From Cokeromyces recurvatus (Eukaryota > Mucoromycota > Mucoromycetes > Mucorales > Mucoraceae): 64,000 bases of DNA. A model generated the notes under the pieces. That model made no database searches and was not told the origin of the DNA. It worked only from the letters and a program-made list of their open reading frames with translations. The DNA is taken from positions 372,001-436,000 of the forward strand of contig NW_026251402.1 of NCBI RefSeq assembly GCF_025118155.1, in the 5' to 3' direction. This document shows, piece after piece, positions 59,397 through 64,000 of the stretch (its first letter is position 1; the number at the start of each line of letters is the position of its first letter). A program made the position numbers and the translations under genes.

Positions 59397-60650
59397 TGTC
59401 ATGGTTGTAAGATTTATAACTTAATTCAATAAGATAAATAGTCATAATAGAATACATAGTGCATTTGTATGATAATTCTCTCTATAAACATATTTAGTAT
59501 ATTTACCCTTGTATAGAAAAATAATTAATTAATAAAAAGTCCTACATCTAAAAATATACTTTCTTCTATTATTGTTCTGCTGAATATAAATTTATAAAAA
59601 TAACTTTATACAAGTTAAACTGGGGTAAACTAAGAATAATACAAATACGCGTAATAATTGATTCTACTCAGAATACACGTATTAGTTATAAAAATAAATA
59701 TATACTAAAGACATGAATCTATAATTATAACTCTTAGTAATCCTTCTATAATTATATTATCAAATACAATTTGTTATATTTTTATCCTCTTATTACTCAT
59801 CATCCTTATCCACAAAATATATAAATACTCTTACATTATAACTCATAACTTAGAACATATAACAATACTTGTATTGAATTAACTTTTAATAAACTTATTG
59901 ACAAGTCTCAACGTACTTCTTCTGTCTTATCTTCTTTTTACTTTATTCCTTTTATTTAATTACTTAAACCTACCTAAACCACAACAAATAGACAGAAGAC
60001 AAGTCTGTGAAAACTTCGTATAGTTTATTAAAGATAATACCAAAATTGTACAACGAAAATTATATGGAAAAATTGAGGGTTATTTATATGTTTTTACAAG
60101 GTAAGTGTTATCAATGGAAATATGATTCAGATAAGCAAGTTTTACTATAATAAAGTGTTTTACATAAAACATTGTCTCCGAATAATTCTGCGATCAATAA
60201 GATATATCTTTATTCCTTTTTTCTCCCTGAGTTGTCGCTGTTCCTAGAAACCTAACGAATCATTATTATTGGACTGCGACACATCAATATTAATTCTCTG
60301 TGAATATGTCTGGCTGCAACAATACCAATTATTTATGAGTTACTATCATTATCATTGTATAAGATTTCATTATTTAACAATATTCAATATTATCAATGTA
60401 TATCTGATATGTATCACTCAAGAACAATTATGTAATTGAATACACCAGTCATAATCCTGTTTGAATTATGTATATAATTATTATTATTGCTCGAACATTC
60501 TAACAATGACTATTATTAAAACTGAGTGTAGAATGAATATTATGCTGTGAAGTTCAATATACTAGTTTTATGTGAATAACCTCTTTATTATGTAATAAAT
60601 GATGGTTCATTTCTATTAACTTAGTTATAAGGACGACTACAATCATAACA
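59397..60650 (-). mobile_element. Composite element bounded by inverted TGTYATGRTTGTA ends
   Basis: On the plus strand it starts TGTCATGGTTGTAAG (59397) and ends CGACTACAATCATAACA (60650), so both ends read TGTYATGRTTGTA inward. It holds the 78-base module (60573..60650, minus), an 84-base module (60489..60572), the ACTTTTCACAGACTTGT-type repeat (about 59998..60060, minus) and the right arm of the 230-base inverted repeat. No coding sequence. Confidence 0.5.
59759..59988 (-). repeat. Right arm of the 230-base inverted repeat
   Basis: Reverse-complement partner of 59045..59278, ending (plus strand) in CCTAAACCACAACA. In the other orientation it begins TGTTGTGGTTTAGG. Confidence 0.75.
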
Positions 60651-60736
60651 CGAATAAAACTAGTGTATTGTACTTCACAGCATAATATTCATTCTACGCT
60701 CAGTTTTAATAATAGTCATTGTTAGAGTATTCGAGC
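60489..60736. repeat. Hairpin-like repeat: 84-base inverted arms around a 78-base module
   Basis: 60489..60572 (TAACAATGACTATTATTAAA..., GCTGTGAAGTTCAATA) is nearly the reverse complement of 60651..60736 (TATTGTACTTCACAGC, AATAATAGTCATTGTTA). The 78-base module fills the loop. Another copy of this arm lies at 42598..42660 beside the repeat in the pseudogene. Confidence 0.75.
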
Positions 60737-60754
60737 ATTAAAAACAATTATATA

Positions 60755-60953
60755 TGTTATGATTGTAGTAGTCTTTATAATCAAGTTAATAGAAATAAAC
60801 CATCATTTATTACATAATTTTTCCTTGTAAAATTTTTGTATTATTTTTCTTCAATAAAACTATACGAAGTTTTCACAGACTTGTCTTTTCTTTTTTTTCT
60901 CTTTCCTTATCTTTGAACTCAAAACACTAATCAACACACTTACAACCATGACA
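60755..60953 (+). mobile_element. 199-base element with inverted TGTYATGRTTGTA ends
   Basis: Starts TGTTATGATTGTAGTAG and ends CACTTACAACCATGACA. Between lie the 78-base module (truncated near 60819) and the ACTATACGAAGTTTTCACAG repeat also present near 43049. Size and ends fit a non-autonomous terminal-inverted-repeat element or a shortened solo LTR. Confidence 0.55.
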
Positions 60954-60960
60954 GGTTTTT

Positions 60961-61000
60961 TTCTATTAACTTAGCTGTAAGGACGACTACAATCATAGCA
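60961..61000 (-). repeat. Partial TGTTATGATTG module
   Basis: Plus strand reads TTCTATTAACTTAGCTGTAA then GGACGACTACAATCATAGCA, the reverse complement of the first 40 bases of the module. Confidence 0.65.
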
Positions 61001-61110
61001 CTATGAACTTACAACATAAGTATACTATAGTAATAAAACATATCTTTCCAAAAAAAGTTTATGCTATATGCTGTAGCTAGGCTACAATACTATAGTTAGG
61101 AAGATAACGA

Positions 61111-61122
61111 GGTCACGTGACC
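61111..61122. promoter_or_regulatory. GGTCACGTGACC palindrome upstream of tRNA-Ser copy 2
   Basis: Same perfect palindrome as at 58870, here 54 bases before the tRNA start. The bases immediately before each tRNA (TTTCTTTCAAAAAGT) also match. Confidence 0.45.
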
Positions 61123-61176
61123 AAGATTCTAATTAGATTAAGCTATCATGAGGTTAAAAAATTTCTTTCAAAAAGT

Positions 61177-61258
61177 GTCGCTTTGGCGGAGTGGTTAACG
61201 CGGTAGCCTGCTAAGCTATTGCTCTTTGAGCGCGCAGGTTCGAATCCTGCAGGCGACG
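61177..61258 (+). tRNA. tRNA-Ser (anticodon GCT), copy 2
   Basis: 82 bases identical to copy 1 and in the opposite orientation 2.4 kb away. Cloverleaf arms as described for copy 1; the run ATTTTT directly downstream would end RNA polymerase III transcription. Confidence 0.97.
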
Positions 61259-62416
61259 ATTTTTGCCTCATCAGAAAATGTACACTATTTTTTTTACCAT
61301 GGTATGACAAGACGACTCGAATATACTATTTTTGAATGTAACTAATTTTGAGCATTACTTCTTCTCTTATCTATCCTCTTTTTCCTTTTGATATTGAGAG
61401 AAATATGTATATAATCAAACTAAATATACGCATTTATGTTCACTATTAAGAATGAATTGAAGCTACGGTATCTAGGGATAAAGAGTACGACACTGAATAA
61501 GAAGAAGAAAACCATGCAAAATAATAATATTTGTTGTTAAAATGATGATGATAAAGAAGAGCAGGATACGATATTTTTTATTAATGTAGCAATATATTTA
61601 TTAATGTAATAGCAGCAGCTATAAAAAAAATTATACATATTAAGTATGAGAAGTAGAAAAGTGGAATCTTTTTTTGTCCATGATTATCTCGAGTCAGCGA
61701 ACAACTATAAAGAATATAAATGATGATTAAAATACATTAGCTTTCTTCATATTTTCTAATATTACTATTATTTGCTGATTAAATAGAACACTAATGAAGA
61801 GACAAAATAAAACTATTGATATATTATCATTGCATAATGAAGAATACAGATTTGAGAAGGAGATGATGACGATAAAGATTAAAGATATCGATGGTATGTT
61901 TGTATACAAGCATTGTATATATTTTTTAGTCCTCAAGTACAAAGAAAGGAAAAAAAAAGGACTTTACTTTATTTTATTATCAAATAAAGAAGTCTAATAT
62001 AATATACAAATCTGATTTCAATTTAAATAGAAGTAATGATATGCCATTATTGCTTATTAATGTATAGTTAAAAATCATATTATTATGTGTTTGTAAGATA
62101 ACAAAAAGCTATCTCTAATTGAATAATATTTAATGCTACCTCTTTTCTTGGATTATGTAAAGCAATAGTATCTAGTTTTTATTGAAACAGATATGTATTA
62201 TTAAAAATATGGGTATAATAAAAGATCTTTTTCATAATATACCATTTAAATTATTAAAGGATTGCTCTAAATGAAATATATTACGATATCAATATTAAGC
62301 TTTATTATCAAATAACTTGATGCTATACGTTATGTAAATAATAATCAAGCATTTGTAGACCCAATTACAATAATAGAAAATCATTTATTATTATTTACAA
62401 AGGTAATAGTCAATGA
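61259..62416. other. Intergenic region right of the tRNA-Ser pair
   Basis: AT-rich with short frames on both strands (for example 61794..61997) that lack any recognisable content; no gene supported. Confidence 0.5.
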
Positions 62417-62899
62417 TTATTCTTCGTCATCATTTCTATCCACATCTTCCTCTTCTTCTTCATTTTGTTCCTCCACTTCATTATCTTCCTCAGATCTTAA
62501 TTTTTTAACATCAACAGACATAACATCGTCCTCATCGTCATCGTCCTCATCATCGTCCTCATCAAGCGATCGCTTTTGTCCTCGTGTCAAGTTCTCTGTC
62601 TGTGCGTCCTCCTCCTCATCTTCTTTAGCTTTCGATTCATCTCTTTCTTTCTTCTTTTGCTTCTTTTCTAGCGCTATTTGTTGAAAGACTAAAAATGATC
62701 GTATATATTTTTGATTCAATAGAGGTTAATTCACTTGAAAATAAAAAGAAAACTTATTTGTTCAATAGTGGATTACCTGTTAAGGATTCCTTAAGCTCAG
62801 GAGCTAAATGATCTAATTCCACAATTTCTAAAGCTTTGAAAACGTCAGGCGCACTAATTGTTTTGTGATTTGCCCCCTTTGCAACATCATTAGCACTAA

Positions 62900-62930
<31 letters not shown>

Positions 62931-63202
62931 CAAAAAAGACTACGTTGTTAATTTACTGAAAGCATTCTAATCGTTTTTTTTTTAATCGCATTACACTGAA
63001 GAAATATAATTAATAAAAACAGTGGCAGCTTTACTAACAGCTAACTTTGCATCTTTTTGTAATGCTGTTCCAGGTGGAAGCTATTATAAACAAGAAATAA
63101 GAAAACGGATGCATAACAACAAAGTAATCACTTTACAGCTGCTTTTAAAACTCTTGCCACATTTGCTTTTGGTAATTCATTATCTTCAATACTACTAGAC
63201 AT
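62417..63202 (-). CDS. DPB4: DNA polymerase epsilon histone-fold subunit (Dpb4/POLE3)
   Basis: Histone-fold subunit shared by DNA polymerase epsilon and CHRAC-type chromatin remodellers. Exons 63137..63202, 62995..63080, 62777..62895 and 62417..62688 give 180 residues. The histone fold starts near residue 11: [20 protein letters not shown], then [20 protein letters not shown], then [20 protein letters not shown] and ELKESLTVF. The C-terminal half is highly acidic (runs of Asp/Glu), as in POLE3/CHRAC-17. The short first exon and the 24-base AT dinucleotide run within an intron are notable. POLE3 fits better than NF-YB because of [20 protein letters not shown] and the acidic tail. Confidence 0.92.
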
Positions 63203-63405
63203 TTTCAAGTTGAAAAAAAAAAAAAAAAAAAAAAACTGAGCAACACGTCTTTTGATTTAAATAGCGAAAGTAGATCGTTTTTTTTTTTTTTTTGTTTGTT
63301 TAGACGGTCACGATAACAGGATCATCTCCGAAAGAAATATAAATATCATCGTAAAGTATGCGTGTGAAATAATAAAATCTGAAATCTTGTCTCTTTTACT
63401 TTAAT

Positions 63406-64000
63406 ATGAATACAGAACAAAAAGTAAGTAAAAAAAAAAAAAAACTATTTTTCATATTCTAATCATATCATTTTATATAAACACATACACACATAAAAGA
63501 AGCCTGTTCTTTTCAATTATTATAGATCTTCTGCTTCCTGGCGTATTCGTATTGCTTTAGAATGGAAAGGAGTTCAATATGATTATGTGCCTATTAATTT
63601 GTTAAATAAAGAGAATGTAAGAATTATTTATTGGCAAGAAACCTCTCCTCCCCCTTTTTTTTTTTTTTAAAAAATATGTATGTATTATTTAGTTCTCTGA
63701 AGAATATCGCAAAATAAATCCTGCTCAAAAACTACCTGCATTTACTACAAAGGATGGAGACCTTATAGCTCAGAGTCAATCTATTATTGAATATATTGAG
63801 GAAACTTATCCAGGTAAGTTTGAAACTATTTATATAAAAACATGTGACGTTTTACTTTTATTCATTAGAGCGTCCAATGCTTCCAAAGTGTCCAGTTCAA
63901 AAAGCTTATGTAAGGAAAAAGATTGTATTCTAAAATAGTAGATGTTTAAATTAATATTTATATATACAGGTTCGCGAGATTTGTCAAATAATTGCTTGTG
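63406..64000 (+). CDS. Maleylacetoacetate isomerase (zeta-class glutathione S-transferase), 3' end outside window
   Basis: Glutathione-dependent isomerase turning maleylacetoacetate into fumarylacetoacetate in tyrosine/phenylalanine breakdown. Exons 63406..63423, 63500..63616, 63693..63813, 63869..63909 and 63970..>64000. The N-terminal thioredoxin fold shows [35 protein letters not shown] and [18 protein letters not shown] (the QSxxI glutathione-binding motif), then the start of the helical domain ([12 protein letters not shown]). The zeta-class SSCS active-site motif reads SSAS here, keeping the serines but not the cysteine. Divergent from DPB4, with 203 bases between start codons. Confidence 0.9.

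Noticed and set aside
1..64000. CRISPR arrays, bacterial operons or prophage features
   Set aside because: Intron-containing eukaryotic genes throughout; repeats found are minisatellites or transposon-like, without regular unique spacers.

Overview
The window looks like nuclear DNA of an early-diverging filamentous fungus, most likely Mucoromycota/Mucorales. It is very AT-rich, its genes are split by many short GT-AG introns (about 50-120 bases), and it carries long poly(dA:dT) runs. Its gene set includes fungal-type genes (Cho2, XanA, Ede1, a GATA factor, an Ato/Gpr1-type transporter) alongside a PEN-2 homologue, which ascomycete yeasts lack. The assignment rests on gene content and gene structure only; no database search was possible. 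Exon coordinates are hand-built from splice consensus, reading-frame continuity and family resemblance.

Layout. 1-6.5 kb: 3' part of a UBR1-type N-recognin. 6.8-10.3 kb (-): CHO2, ten exons. 11.8-16.5 kb: three ribosomal protein genes, RPL35 (+), RPS5 (-) and RPS17 (+). In each of them CATC/ATCC tandem repeats lie in, or probably in, the first intron. 17-21.4 kb: a GATA factor (-) divergent from xanthine dioxygenase xanA (+). 21.6-29.9 kb: PEN2 (-), RFA2 (-), signal peptide peptidase (+), a DMAC1-like microprotein (-), a lysine-methyltransferase-like protein (-) and an ER J-domain protein with HPE in place of HPD (-). 30.1-38.8 kb: EDE1-like endocytic scaffold with a hexapeptide repeat and a GC-AG intron, a DEP-RGS protein, and a small membrane protein. 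38.8-44.2 kb: decayed DNA holding a broken multi-pass membrane-protein gene (-) and a broken gene with a PD-(D/E)xK-like motif (+), the latter interrupted by a dispersed repeat. 44.3-53.3 kb: a secreted GH20 hexosaminidase (-), DTWD1 (+) and NAR1 (+). 54.1 kb: Ato-family transporter (-). 54.8-62.4 kb: gene-poor, with a decayed retroviral-type integrase, nested inverted repeats, and two identical tRNA-Ser(GCT) genes in inverted orientation. 62.4-64 kb: DPB4/POLE3 (-) divergent from maleylacetoacetate isomerase (+, cut by the window end).

Most genes are single-copy housekeeping functions and do not form one pathway. Some neighbours may be functionally linked: the GATA factor beside the purine-nitrogen gene xanA, and the PEN2 and SPP genes of the intramembrane aspartyl protease world within 3 kb. 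The most unusual material is the repeat family with TGTYATGRTTGTA ends around the tRNA-Ser pair, which also sits inside the PD-(D/E)xK-like pseudogene; the shared repeats in the ribosomal protein introns; and the J-domain substitution.
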